From IMG/VR virus record IMGVR_UViG_3300009180_003294, positions 1 to 64,000 of that record: 64,000 bases of DNA, one strand, 5' to 3'. The notes under the pieces are model-generated. The model worked only from the letters and a program-made list of their open reading frames with translations. It was not told the origin of the DNA and did not search any database. Origin of the DNA: a virus. Shown here piece by piece: positions 44,012 to 53,186 of the stretch. The stretch's first letter is position 1. Every line of letters begins with the position of its first letter. The translations under genes and the position numbers were made by a program.

Positions 44012-44987
44012 AAGTAAAAATAATATATTAAAACTAAAAGATATACCTGTTATATTTCTTAGTTTTGATGAACCTAATGCCGATGAAAATTTTAATTTTT
44101 TAAAAGACAATCATCCTAATCCTAATTTAGTAAAACGTGTACACGGTGTAAAAGGCTTTGATGCCGCACATAAAAAAGCCGGCGAAGAAGCAGGCAGTAA
44201 ACGATTTTTTACAGTAGATGCAGATTGCAGAGTAGATTCAGAAATATGGAAAAAGAACATTGAAATTACCAATGACATCAAACACGCTACACTGAGCTGG
44301 AGTAGTCGCAATATTGTCAATGGCTTAGTATACGGCAATGGCGGTGTCAAGCTATGGTATGCCGAGCATGTCATGAACATGAAAAGTCACGAAGCAGCCG
44401 ACCCAGAAGATGGTACAAACAATGTAGACTTTTGCTGGGATCCTGAAAATTACAAACAAATGAATAACACATACGGTGTCGTTCATAACAACTCTAGTTC
44501 CAAGCAAGCATTCAGAGCGGGCTTCCGTGAGGGTGTTAAGATGGGTTTGGATCAAGGCAAAAAAGTTAAAATAGAAGATTTTAAAAATAAAATGTATCCT
44601 GCAAACTTTGCCCGTTGGTTAATATGGATGTCAGTGGGCCGTGATGTTGAAAACGGAGACTGGGTTATATATGGTGCTCGCTTAGGCGCATATAAGTTAT
44701 ATGTAGAAAACTTTGATCATACTGTGATTTCTGACTATGAATGGTTTGATAAGTTTTGGCAAGAACAGTTAGAACTATTAGATCAAGGTGAATTCATCAA
44801 TGATCATAGCCATAAACTAATGTTGGACTTGACACATAAACTAGAATTACCTTTAGTTGAATTGGACTCTAACCAAAGTGTTTGGTTTAAACATGTTCAT
44901 TTTAGTCCAACAAAAGGACAGGGCTGGCCTTCATTGTTAAATCAAAGTGCGTTGCCGTTGTATGGATTCGAGCTACCTAGATATTAA
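43983..44987 (+). CDS. GT-A-like glycosyltransferase, paralogue (intact copy of 30293 type)
   Basis: I use ATG 43983 (334 residues), which overlaps the previous gene by 29 bases. Motifs: IPVIFLSFDEPNADENF, KRVHGVKGFDAAH, FFTVDADCRVD (D79, D81) and NGLVYGNGGVKLWY, then SVGRDVENGDWVIYGARLG. It is the closest relative in this window of the frameshifted gene at 30293 and shows what the intact protein looks like. The C-terminal part (residues 250-334) is extra compared with the 43268 copy. Confidence 0.7.
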   Translation: MSLINSLESKSKNNILKLKDIPVIFLSFDEPNADENFNFLKDNHPNPNLVKRVHGVKGFDAAHKKAGEEAGSKRFFTVDADCRVDSEIWKKNIEITNDIKHATLSWSSRNIVNGLVYGNGGVKLWYAEHVMNMKSHEAADPEDGTNNVDFCWDPENYKQMNNTYGVVHNNSSSKQAFRAGFREGVKMGLDQGKKVKIEDFKNKMYPANFARWLIWMSVGRDVENGDWVIYGARLGAYKLYVENFDHTVISDYEWFDKFWQEQLELLDQGEFINDHSHKLMLDLTHKLELPLVELDSNQSVWFKHVHFSPTKGQGWPSLLNQSALPLYGFELPRY

Positions 44988-44988
44988 T

Positions 44989-45669
44989 ATGACACCTGTT
45001 TACTTTTTATACACAGACGAAGCAAACCTAAACGAAAATTGGGAACGTTTACAGACTAAAACTAACCATGCAGTTGCAGTTGCAGCCGTGGGTAATATAT
45101 TCGAAAGTCACAAACATATTGCAAGTTTGTGCAAAGGCGACAGATTTTATGTCGTGGATGCTGATTCGTGGATAGTAGATAGTTTTAACTTTGATAAAAA
45201 TATAGATATAACAGCAAAAAGTGTAGCAGTATTTCGCAGTAAGAATCCCATTAACGGATTGATTTACGGCCATGGCGGAATCAAACTATTCAGCAAAGAT
45301 TGTTTTAGTGCAGAACGTTTAGATCGACCTGACATGACTACTACACTGGCAGATAGTTATATTAAAGTAAATGTTCTCGCTACGGAGCATAGATTTAATT
45401 ATAGTCCATATGCTACTTGGAGAACTTCGTTTCGTGAAGCAGTTAAATTAAGTGCTGGCATTAATAAAAATAATAATGACCAAGAAAGCCAAGAACGTTT
45501 GACAATGTGGTGTGAAGCCGGCCTTGAAACAGAACATGGCTATTTCGCTGTATACGGTGCCAGACAAGGTGTTGCTTACGCTAAATCAAAGGACTGTGAT
45601 TTTACACTGGTCAATGACTTTAAATGGTTAAAAAATAAATTTATAGACTGGACTGGCTGTAATGGATAA
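44989..45669 (+). CDS. GT-A-like glycosyltransferase, paralogue (shortest copy)
   Basis: ATG 44989 stands one base after the previous stop (TAATATG); the product has 226 residues. Motifs: TPVYFLYTDEANLNENWER, RFYVVDADSWIVD (D57, D59), NGLIYGHGGIKLFS and WRTSFREAVKLSAG. It keeps the DxD and Gly-rich loop but is more divergent than its two neighbours, without the long C-terminal part. Overlaps the following gene by eight bases. Confidence 0.65.
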   Translation: MTPVYFLYTDEANLNENWERLQTKTNHAVAVAAVGNIFESHKHIASLCKGDRFYVVDADSWIVDSFNFDKNIDITAKSVAVFRSKNPINGLIYGHGGIKLFSKDCFSAERLDRPDMTTTLADSYIKVNVLATEHRFNYSPYATWRTSFREAVKLSAGINKNNNDQESQERLTMWCEAGLETEHGYFAVYGARQGVAYAKSKDCDFTLVNDFKWLKNKFIDWTGCNG

Positions 45670-46516
45670 TGATAATTTAACATGGTTGTTTGGCATTGAA
45701 AAGTTTTTCAATTTTATCAATGAATCCGAAAAAAAGAAATTTATCAGGAATATTATCAATATGAAATATTCCGAAGCTAATTCTAAACCATGGCCATTAA
45801 AAGATTTAATTTCTTCGGACTATGAGCTATATCCTGACTCATACAGAAGTGATCGTTTGAATTTTTATGCAAATATCTGTGCCGAAGATAAATTGGTTAC
45901 TAAAGAATTGATTTATATTATGAATTCAATATGGACAGATGATTCTGTACTTCAGAAGTTACATAAAATAACATTATTAAATGACAGTATACTTGCAACT
46001 ATTTTTAGTAAAAGTCAAATACTCAGCAAATTATGGATGGCAGAAACACTGAGTAAACATAATTTATCGTTTAACAATATTTTGTTAATTGGTGGCTGGC
46101 TGACTCATCACAGTCTATTTCTAAAAGATATAAATTATAAACATTTGTACAGTATAGATCCGGATGTTAGTATGAATCCTTTAATTAATATCATGAATCC
46201 AAATGCATTTATCTGTAATAAAAATATCGAACACTGTTTTAATGGAAACGACGACATCATCTTTAATGATAGTATAATTACTCCGGACTTGGTTATTAAT
46301 ACCAGTGCAGAACACATGGATAATACTTGGTTCGAAAAGTTAAAGCCTGGCACTACAGTATTATTGCAATCTAACAGCAGTCCGGATTACCAACATATAA
46401 ATTACTGTCAAGACTTTGGTGTGTTTTTAAAAAAATATCCAGTAACTAAATTGTATTTTAGAGGAGAAACTGTTCTTCCTAGTTACAAACGTTATATGTT
46501 ATATGGAGTTAAATGA
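45662..46516 (+). CDS. Class I SAM-methyltransferase-like protein
   Basis: The 284-residue protein has a helical N-terminal half and then a Rossmann-type stretch: NNILLIGGWLTHHSLFL in the place of motif I, YSIDPDVS with the acidic residue after the second strand, then TPDLVINTSAEHMDNTWFE and KPGTTVLLQSNS. This is the order of a SAM-dependent methyltransferase, although motif I (LIGGWLT) is atypical. The gene is the last before the radical SAM series and overlaps it as ATGA. It could methylate the same product; this is inferred. Confidence 0.5.
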   Translation: MDNDNLTWLFGIEKFFNFINESEKKKFIRNIINMKYSEANSKPWPLKDLISSDYELYPDSYRSDRLNFYANICAEDKLVTKELIYIMNSIWTDDSVLQKLHKITLLNDSILATIFSKSQILSKLWMAETLSKHNLSFNNILLIGGWLTHHSLFLKDINYKHLYSIDPDVSMNPLINIMNPNAFICNKNIEHCFNGNDDIIFNDSIITPDLVINTSAEHMDNTWFEKLKPGTTVLLQSNSSPDYQHINYCQDFGVFLKKYPVTKLYFRGETVLPSYKRYMLYGVK

Positions 46517-47688
46517 TGTATAAATCGTCTGAAATTACCACAGTTCATTTAGAAGTCACCGAACGTTGTAATGCCAGCTGTCCGCAGTGCGCCAGGAACA
46601 TCAATGGCGGAGAAGTAAATCCGCAGTTACACAATGCTGAATTAAGTTTAGACGATGTTCGAATAATCCTCAAGCCCGAATTTATCAAGCAATTAAAACG
46701 TTTGTATATGTGCGGTAACTACGGCGATCCTATCAGCGCCAACGATACACTGGAAATATTTGAATACATTCGCAGTCACAATGCCAAAATGCAACTGAGC
46801 TTTCACACAAACGCCAGTGCTAAAACTCCTGAATGGTGGAGCAAGTTGCCAGCAGCCATGGGCAAAAGTCATTACGTTGTATTTAGCGTGGATGGATTAG
46901 AGGATACCAATCACTTATATCGTCAAGGCACTGTTTGGAAAAAGATCATGGAAAATGCTCGAGCCTTTATACAAGCTGGAGGCAGAGCACGTTGGGACTA
47001 TATCGTATTTGGACACAATGAACATCAAGTAGAAGAAGCCAGAGCATTGGCAACCAGCATGGGCTTTGAAAAATTCAATGTTAAAAAATCCAATAGATTC
47101 TTTAGCAATACCAAAGGTGCAGTCAAGACAAATCATCAGGCCGGAAACCGTAAAGGCAGTACTACTCAAATGTTAAGCATGCCGACTAATCCAGAATATC
47201 AAAATGCCGCACTAAAACAATTAGAAAGCCTAAGCAAAGATAAAGGCGAAATTAAAATTGATTTCATGACAACTGTGGCAGAGTTAAAAGGTAAAATAGG
47301 ACAACAAAAATTTAATATAAATCCTGCTGAGAAAAAAGACATGGAAAAGTATTGGGACTCTGTGGAAATCAAATGTAAAGTTGCTGAAGAGAAAAGCATT
47401 TATATTACAGCAGAAGGATATTTACAACCATGTTGCTGGACTGCGGGTCAGATGTATGTTTGGTACTGGAAAGAACGTGGCGGACAGATCTGGGATGCAA
47501 TTAATGCCGCCGGGCTAGATTCTTTAGATCTGCGAGTACATGATTTAAATGAAGTCATTGACGGCAAGTTTATGCAAGAAATTATTCCAGAATCATGGAA
47601 TAAACCTAGTTGTGCTGAAGGTAAACTAGCAGTATGTGCCAAGACCTGCGGGAATAAATACGATGCGTTCAGTGAACAATTTAAATAA
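46513..47688 (+). CDS. Radical SAM/SPASM-type enzyme, CPQC subtype (first copy)
   Basis: The 391-residue enzyme has C19-x3-C23-x2-C26 (ERCNASCPQC) at the very N terminus, MCGNYGDPISA in the place of the GGE motif, and VVFSVDGLEDTNHLYR. The C-terminal part carries cysteines in QPCCWTAG and CAEGKLAVCAKTCG, fitting a SPASM/twitch module with an auxiliary Fe-S cluster. SPASM enzymes modify peptides or carbohydrates, for example by dehydrogenation, cross-linking or epimerisation. A second copy of this subtype lies at 53186; both share the segment AGGRARWDYIVFGHNEHQVE. Confidence 0.85.
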   Translation: MMYKSSEITTVHLEVTERCNASCPQCARNINGGEVNPQLHNAELSLDDVRIILKPEFIKQLKRLYMCGNYGDPISANDTLEIFEYIRSHNAKMQLSFHTNASAKTPEWWSKLPAAMGKSHYVVFSVDGLEDTNHLYRQGTVWKKIMENARAFIQAGGRARWDYIVFGHNEHQVEEARALATSMGFEKFNVKKSNRFFSNTKGAVKTNHQAGNRKGSTTQMLSMPTNPEYQNAALKQLESLSKDKGEIKIDFMTTVAELKGKIGQQKFNINPAEKKDMEKYWDSVEIKCKVAEEKSIYITAEGYLQPCCWTAGQMYVWYWKERGGQIWDAINAAGLDSLDLRVHDLNEVIDGKFMQEIIPESWNKPSCAEGKLAVCAKTCGNKYDAFSEQFK

Positions 47689-47719
47689 GTTAATGTAAAA
47701 ACTTAAACAGGCATCGGAA

Positions 47720-47727
47720 ATTAAATA
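47720..47727 (+). promoter_or_regulatory. Late promoter ATTAAATA, leaderless spacing
   Basis: ATTAAATA-CTAAT-ATG: the octamer is followed by exactly five bases and the ATG at 47733. The five bases CTAAT are identical to those at the divergent promoter 58442-58449. It would start a late transcript in the middle of the radical SAM series. Confidence 0.65.
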
Positions 47728-47732
47728 CTAAT

Positions 47733-49133
47733 ATGGCAGAACCAAGCAAAACTTTTTGTATCTTACCGTGGGTACATCTGAGCACAAGACCCAACGGGCA
47801 TATGCGTGTGTGTTGTACCGCAAATGCAAGCAGTGTAGGACCTACAAATGATAAACTACATGGCGGAGAAGTAGGCATTCTTAAAAATGCCGACGGTAAA
47901 CCTGCTAACTTAAATCACACAGACTTTCTAAGTAGTTGGAATAATGACTACATGAAGAATACAAGACTTAAAATGCTGGCCGGCGAAGAACCAGATAGTT
48001 GTACCAAGTGCTACAAAGAAGAACGCGAAGGTCATAAATCTAAACGACAATGGGAAACCAAGTACTGGAGTCAGCGTGTTGATTTAGATAAGCTATTGGC
48101 AGATACTCAAGAGGACGGCAGCGTTCCTCCTCATATTGCTTATATTGACATGCGCTTTGGTACTAAGTGTAACTTGGCCTGTGTGATGTGCAGTCCGCAT
48201 GACAGTAGTTTGTGGGTACCGGAATGGCAAAAGATGTATCCTAATGTTACTAACCCTGTGCTTAAAGATAGTATGCAGTGGGGCAACAAGGGACAGGAAA
48301 ACGGTGCCAGTTACAATTGGCATAAAAACAATCCTCAGTTCTGGGAACAGCTATGGGAACAGATCCCTAACATGAAACAGTTATACTTTGCTGGTGGTGA
48401 GCCTTTGATCATTGAAGAGCATTATGCTATTCTAGAAGAATGTATTAAGCGCGGCTATGCCAAAGACATGGAAATTCGTTACAACAGTAATGGTGTTGAA
48501 TGGCGTGAAGATTTGTTTGAACTATGGAGTCATTTTAAACTGGTTCGTTATCACTACAGCGTTGATGCAGTGGGCGAACGCAATGACTACATTCGTTATC
48601 CCAGTGTGTGGGAAAGAAACTTGGAAGCATTTAGACAGTTAGACAACGAAACTGGAAGTAATGTGGAAATTTCGATTGCCTGTGCTGTACAAGCACTAAA
48701 CATTTATTACATTCCTGAGTTTCTAAAATGGAAACTAGAGCATGGCTTTAAGAAGATTAACATGTGGCCGTTTGGCGCGGGCGGCATTAACTACCACTTT
48801 GTTTATCATCCACCACACTTAAATGTTAAGATATTGCCAGCCTGGTTCAAGGATGAGATCGAGCGTAAGTACGAAGAGTTTATTCCTTGGTGGAAAGAGA
48901 ATTGGAAACTAGGTGTACCTGCATGGTATGAAGGTAAAGTCACAGAAGAGATGTGGTTGAACGCTGACTACGGCATTGACCGTTTGCGCGGCATGGTTAA
49001 ATTTGCCAAAAGCGAAGACTGGAGTGTACGTTTACCAGAAATGAAAGAATATTTAGAGTTACTGGATAAACAGCGTGGTACCAATTTCTACGAAACATTC
49101 CCCGAGATGAAAGACATCTTCAAAGGACTATGA
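47733..49133 (+). CDS. Radical SAM protein with N-terminal twitch module (copy A)
   Basis: This 466-residue protein starts with the auxiliary-cluster cysteines C9 (FCILPWVHL), C27-C28 (MRVCCTA), C90 and C93 (DSCTKC). The SAM cluster follows at C146, C150, C153 (CNLACVMC), then LYFAGGEPLI. The order 'C...PW...CC...CxxC then CxxxCxxC' is that of the family annotated as 'twitch domain-containing radical SAM protein'. Conserved C-terminal segments (GINYHFVYHPPHLNVKILP) suggest a full TIM-barrel plus extra domain. Its role is unknown. Three such genes lie in a row here, joined by ATGA overlaps. Confidence 0.88.
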   Translation: MAEPSKTFCILPWVHLSTRPNGHMRVCCTANASSVGPTNDKLHGGEVGILKNADGKPANLNHTDFLSSWNNDYMKNTRLKMLAGEEPDSCTKCYKEEREGHKSKRQWETKYWSQRVDLDKLLADTQEDGSVPPHIAYIDMRFGTKCNLACVMCSPHDSSLWVPEWQKMYPNVTNPVLKDSMQWGNKGQENGASYNWHKNNPQFWEQLWEQIPNMKQLYFAGGEPLIIEEHYAILEECIKRGYAKDMEIRYNSNGVEWREDLFELWSHFKLVRYHYSVDAVGERNDYIRYPSVWERNLEAFRQLDNETGSNVEISIACAVQALNIYYIPEFLKWKLEHGFKKINMWPFGAGGINYHFVYHPPHLNVKILPAWFKDEIERKYEEFIPWWKENWKLGVPAWYEGKVTEEMWLNADYGIDRLRGMVKFAKSEDWSVRLPEMKEYLELLDKQRGTNFYETFPEMKDIFKGL

Positions 49134-50461
49134 CCATGCAATTAAATCAAAAAACATTTTGCATAGTTCCTTTTGTACAACTTAATACTCGTGGCAAAGG
49201 TGATGCTAGAGTATGCTGTAGTATTTCTAATGTAGACCGTGGTATTCCTAAACACATGACTATAGACGAAATCAACAATGAATCGTATAACAACGACACT
49301 GAAGTTTTTAACTTATTCAATGACAGCATTTCTGATCTTTGGAACAGTAAGTTTATGAAAGACTTTCGTATTAAGATGCTCAACGGCGAAACTATTCCAA
49401 ATTGTAGCTTTTGTTATCGCATGGAAGAAAGCGGATTAGGCAGCAAACGCACAGGTAAGAATAAACGTTTCTTAGATAAAGTGCTACCTTTATTGCAAAG
49501 TTATTACGACACAAACGGTTATGTTGATGTAATGCCACAATGGTGGGAAATACGTTTGAGTACTAAATGTAATTTGTCTTGCATTATGTGCAGTCCTAAC
49601 TTGTCCAGCATGATGTACAAAGAATACACCAAGTGGGAACCGAGTTTAACCAAGCAAATGAAGGGCAGTTTAGATATTGCACGTTCATTTGGTGAAGAAT
49701 ATTTAAGCGAAAGTCAATTCTTTAAAGATCAAGTTTTAGACAATTTAAAGAATGTGTTGTACATGGAGTTTAGAGGCGGAGAAGTATTTGCAGATAAACA
49801 CAGCGTAGACTTTATGCGAGAAATATCACTGACAGAACATGCCAAAAACATATCTCTGGATATCAGTACTAACGCAACATTAATCGATGATGATATTGTA
49901 GAGTTGTTGAATAGATTCAAAGGCGGATTGCTTCGCTTTAGCATTGATGCATACAAAGACGCAGACGAATATATTCGCCCACATACAAATTGGGATCATG
50001 TAATCACTAGTATTAACAATTCAACTAACTTGCACAGTGAATGGGAAACAGTTACGCAAACTTGTTTGCAAACACTGAACTGTATTGGTATAACAGAGTT
50101 AATGAAATTCTTTGATAACTACTGTGAAACCGCTAATAATACTAGATTCCATTTAGGTGTTACCAGTGTTAGGGGTAAAGAATGGTTGAGACATGAGCTT
50201 GTGCCATTAGAACTTAGATTAGAAGAAGTCAGTAAGCTAGAAGAGTTTATGACTACCAGCTGGTTATGCACAAAAAGCCCGCATAAGAAACGAGAAATTA
50301 AAGCAGTACAAGGTTTAATTGTAGCATTACGCACAGAAGAAATCAAAGATCAAAGTCTCAACGATAAAGCAAGAGAATATTATCTCAAGTTAAATGAGTT
50401 GAGAAATGTCGATTACTGGGAAGTATTCCCGCACATAGAATTTTTAGGAACGAATAAATGA
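49130..50461 (+). CDS. Radical SAM protein with N-terminal twitch module (copy B)
   Basis: 443 residues. N-terminal cysteines C11 (FCIVPFVQL), C29-C30 (ARVCCSI), C92 and C95 (NCSFC) precede the SAM cluster C147-C151-C154 (CNLSCIMC) and the GGE segment (MEFRGGEVF, a variant of AGGEP). The C-terminal half is less similar to copies A and C, so it may recognise another substrate or partner. The gene overlaps both neighbours as ATGA, so the three copies would be made in similar amounts. Confidence 0.87.
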   Translation: MTMQLNQKTFCIVPFVQLNTRGKGDARVCCSISNVDRGIPKHMTIDEINNESYNNDTEVFNLFNDSISDLWNSKFMKDFRIKMLNGETIPNCSFCYRMEESGLGSKRTGKNKRFLDKVLPLLQSYYDTNGYVDVMPQWWEIRLSTKCNLSCIMCSPNLSSMMYKEYTKWEPSLTKQMKGSLDIARSFGEEYLSESQFFKDQVLDNLKNVLYMEFRGGEVFADKHSVDFMREISLTEHAKNISLDISTNATLIDDDIVELLNRFKGGLLRFSIDAYKDADEYIRPHTNWDHVITSINNSTNLHSEWETVTQTCLQTLNCIGITELMKFFDNYCETANNTRFHLGVTSVRGKEWLRHELVPLELRLEEVSKLEEFMTTSWLCTKSPHKKREIKAVQGLIVALRTEEIKDQSLNDKAREYYLKLNELRNVDYWEVFPHIEFLGTNK

Positions 50462-51831
50462 ACATAGATAATAAAGCAACACTGTGTCCGGTACCTTGGA
50501 TGAGTCAAAGTTTAAGAGCCAACGGCGACATTCGTATCTGCTGCCAAGCACAGCACGGACCCACTGGCGGTATCTTAAAAGATGAAAACGGCAAAGTCTT
50601 AAATGCAAGAACTTCCGAACTTATCACTGCAAGAAATAGTCCATTGGCCAAAGAAATTAGAAAAGACATGATGGAAGGCAAATGGCATGATGAATGTGTC
50701 AGATGCAAAACTGAAACAGATTCTGGTATGCGTAGCCGTTTAGAATATGAAAACGAAATTTGGGTTGAACGAGGAAGATTTGACTGGGATGATCTTTTAT
50801 CTAAGACTCAAGCAGATGGTACCATTGACACTGAAGCAATAGATTGCACATTCTATGATCTACGTTTTGGTAACTTATGTAATTTAAAGTGCCGTATGTG
50901 TGGACCCACTGACAGCAGCCAATGGTATGACGATCAAGTAGCATTGTGGAGTGACACGTACAAAGACAGTCACGGTAAAGTTAAGTTAGTTCTAAACGAC
51001 AAGGACAAATACGAGCCTGAAGTCAACGTATACAACTGGCACGAAAGCGAAAACTATTGGGCACAAATGGATGCCAACATTCCGCAGATCACCAAGTTAT
51101 ACATTGTAGGCGGTGAGCCGTTGATGATTGACAGACACTACGAGTTTCTGCAAAAATGTGTAGATGCTGGTCAAGCTAAGAAAATGATTGTCGAGTATAA
51201 CACAAACTTAACAAACATTCCTCCTAGAGCATGGGAAGTATGGAAGCATTTTAAACAAGTTAATATCGGAGCAAGTGTAGATGGTGTGGGAGATATTAAT
51301 CATTACATGCGCTATCCTGCAGACTTTGCAACAATACACAAAAACTTATTAAAGCTAAGTCAAGCCGAAGGTAACTTTAAAGTTTGGATTGCGGCAACAA
51401 TTAATGTATTCAATGTATTACACTTTCCAGAATTCATGGAATGGATACTGTTAAACAAGATGCCACGAATCAATGACGACGAATGGCGCCCAGTGATAAC
51501 TCCGCATCCGTTGCATGGACCAAAGTTTTACAATGTTCGAATGTTGCCCAAGTTTGCCAAAGACGCAGTTAAAGCAAAGTACGAAGCATATAAGCCCAAG
51601 TTATTAAAAATAATCGACGACAGTGATTTCGCAGAAGAACGAAAAGTCAGTAGTAGAAAAGAAGTAGTATCATTGTTAGATCAATATGTTGATTACATGT
51701 ATGCACAGGACTTCAGCGAACACGTTCCTGCGTTCTGGCATGCAACTAGAAAGCTGGATAAAATTCGCGGACACAGCATAGAAGATTATATTCCAGAACT
51801 ATATGAATTAATCAAAGGAACAGAACCGTGA
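50458..51831 (+). CDS. Radical SAM protein with N-terminal twitch module (copy C)
   Basis: 457 residues. Auxiliary cysteines C10 (LCPVPWMSQ), C28-C29 (IRICCQA), C80 and C83 (ECVRC); SAM cluster C141-C145-C148 (CNLKCRMC); YIVGGEPLM as the GGE motif. C-terminal ITPHPLHGPKFYNVRMLP parallels VYHPPHLNVKILP in copy A, so A and C are closest in this array. The stop overlaps the GTG start of a PP-loop gene (GTGA), coupling it to the ATP pyrophosphatase pair. Confidence 0.88.
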   Translation: MNIDNKATLCPVPWMSQSLRANGDIRICCQAQHGPTGGILKDENGKVLNARTSELITARNSPLAKEIRKDMMEGKWHDECVRCKTETDSGMRSRLEYENEIWVERGRFDWDDLLSKTQADGTIDTEAIDCTFYDLRFGNLCNLKCRMCGPTDSSQWYDDQVALWSDTYKDSHGKVKLVLNDKDKYEPEVNVYNWHESENYWAQMDANIPQITKLYIVGGEPLMIDRHYEFLQKCVDAGQAKKMIVEYNTNLTNIPPRAWEVWKHFKQVNIGASVDGVGDINHYMRYPADFATIHKNLLKLSQAEGNFKVWIAATINVFNVLHFPEFMEWILLNKMPRINDDEWRPVITPHPLHGPKFYNVRMLPKFAKDAVKAKYEAYKPKLLKIIDDSDFAEERKVSSRKEVVSLLDQYVDYMYAQDFSEHVPAFWHATRKLDKIRGHSIEDYIPELYELIKGTEP

Positions 51832-52493
51832 TAGTAAATTGCATTAATAATAAAACTATTGAATTTAATTTACCCCGGCATTTTAAGAATGTTGGCTTGA
51901 AGATTTCCGGCGGCGCCGATAGTGCTCTAATTGCGTATATGCTGGCAAAATACATTGTAGAAGAGCGACCCGATCTGACTATTATTCCTATAACAGTTAC
52001 TCACGCTGACAAAAATTATCAAGTAGAATTTTCTAATAAAATAATTAAATTTATAGAAGCACAGTTTGGTATTAAATTTGGCGAACAGTTTACCAGCATG
52101 GCAGAGTCTGAAGAGACATATACACAAACACAGGTAGAATTAGTTAATAAAGTATTTTCAGAAAATGCTATAGACTGTTTGTACATGGGTTTAACTCACA
52201 ATCCTCCCATGGAAGTCATGATGACATTTGCACCAATGGTAGTTGCTTACGGTTTTCCAGACAGAAACCATACTTCGCCTAAAAGTCAAAAAATCAGTAC
52301 AAGCAGATATGCACCATTGATTAATATGGATAAACAAGAAATAGCAGAGTTATACAAGCAATTTAATCTAATGGATACATTGTTTCCGTTAACAAGGAGT
52401 TGCGAAGATGTTACTACAGATTTTAGCAAACATTGTAAAATAAAATGCTTTCATTGTCACGAAAGATTCTGGGGCTTTGGTAGATACGAATAA
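51828..52493 (+). CDS. PP-loop ATP pyrophosphatase, QueC-like, with C-terminal Cys cluster (GTG start; copy 1)
   Basis: The 221-residue protein starts at GTG, overlapping the previous stop. VGLKISGGADSALIAYML holds the PP-loop SGGxDS (27-32), used to adenylate a carbonyl or similar group of the substrate. The C terminus has C192, C203, C207 and C210 (CKIKCFHC) followed by ERFWGFGRYE, recalling the zinc site and end of QueC, although the spacing C-x10-C-x3-C-x2-C differs from QueC. QueC converts a carboxylate to a nitrile with ammonia; relatives form amides and other products. The true substrate here is unknown. Confidence 0.78.
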   Translation: MIVNCINNKTIEFNLPRHFKNVGLKISGGADSALIAYMLAKYIVEERPDLTIIPITVTHADKNYQVEFSNKIIKFIEAQFGIKFGEQFTSMAESEETYTQTQVELVNKVFSENAIDCLYMGLTHNPPMEVMMTFAPMVVAYGFPDRNHTSPKSQKISTSRYAPLINMDKQEIAELYKQFNLMDTLFPLTRSCEDVTTDFSKHCKIKCFHCHERFWGFGRYE

Positions 52494-52502
52494 AGGATTA
52501 AT

Positions 52503-53186
52503 ATGATAATAAACACATCACAGGGCAATTTAGAATTTAATTTGCCAGAAAATTTTAAAAATGTCGGCATTCGACTATCGGGCGGCTGCGACAGTGCTAT
52601 CATCGGATATTTGTTGGGCAAGTATGTAAAAGAAGAACGCCCTGACATATCTTTAGTTGCCATCAGTTTAGATGTGCAGGGCAAGGATTATCAAATCAAT
52701 ATTGCAAAAAAAGTAATGAACTTTATTGAAAATGAATTCGATATTAAATTTAAAAATCATTTTACTGGTTTAATAGAAGATCAACGAATATCTGGAAAGA
52801 TGCAAACAGATCTATGCAGTCGATTACTAGCCAACAACGAGATAGATTGTTATTTTACAGGCTTAACACGCAATCCTCCAGACGAAGAAATGAGAAAATT
52901 TGCAGTTAATATTTTTGATATTCCAGCAGCCGAAAGTACGATTCATAGAAGTCACAACGGAACAAAACTCACTGTTGATGGCAACAGATATTTTCCTTTG
53001 ATTAACATAGATAAAAAAGGCGTTGCTGAGTTATATCAACAGTTTGATTTATTAGATCGTTTATTTCCATTGACAAAAAGCTGTGAAAATTTTTCACCAG
53101 AATCAATGGCAGCAATCAGTGTTCACTGTGAAACATTGTGCTGGCAATGCTGTGAAAGAGGCTGGGGCTTTGGTAGGTTCATTTAA
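52503..53186 (+). CDS. PP-loop ATP pyrophosphatase, QueC-like (copy 2)
   Basis: The 227-residue protein is a tandem paralogue of the preceding gene: VGIRLSGGCDSAIIGYLLG (SGGxDS 26-31), ERPDISLVAISLDVQGKDYQ and GLTRNPPDEEM align with copy 1. The C terminus has C194, C209, C213, C216, C217 (CETLCWQCC) and ERGWGFGRFI. Both copies keep the nucleotide motif and the Cys cluster, so both are probably active or form a heterodimer. SD AAAGGATT precedes the ATG. Located between twitch-type and SPASM-type radical SAM genes. Confidence 0.78.
   Translation: MIINTSQGNLEFNLPENFKNVGIRLSGGCDSAIIGYLLGKYVKEERPDISLVAISLDVQGKDYQINIAKKVMNFIENEFDIKFKNHFTGLIEDQRISGKMQTDLCSRLLANNEIDCYFTGLTRNPPDEEMRKFAVNIFDIPAAESTIHRSHNGTKLTVDGNRYFPLINIDKKGVAELYQQFDLLDRLFPLTKSCENFSPESMAAISVHCETLCWQCCERGWGFGRFI

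Noticed and set aside
51828-53186. Complete deazaguanine DNA-modification pathway
   Set aside because: QueC-like proteins are present, but no queD, folE, queE-type or dpdA-type gene occurs in this window and the Cys spacing differs from QueC.
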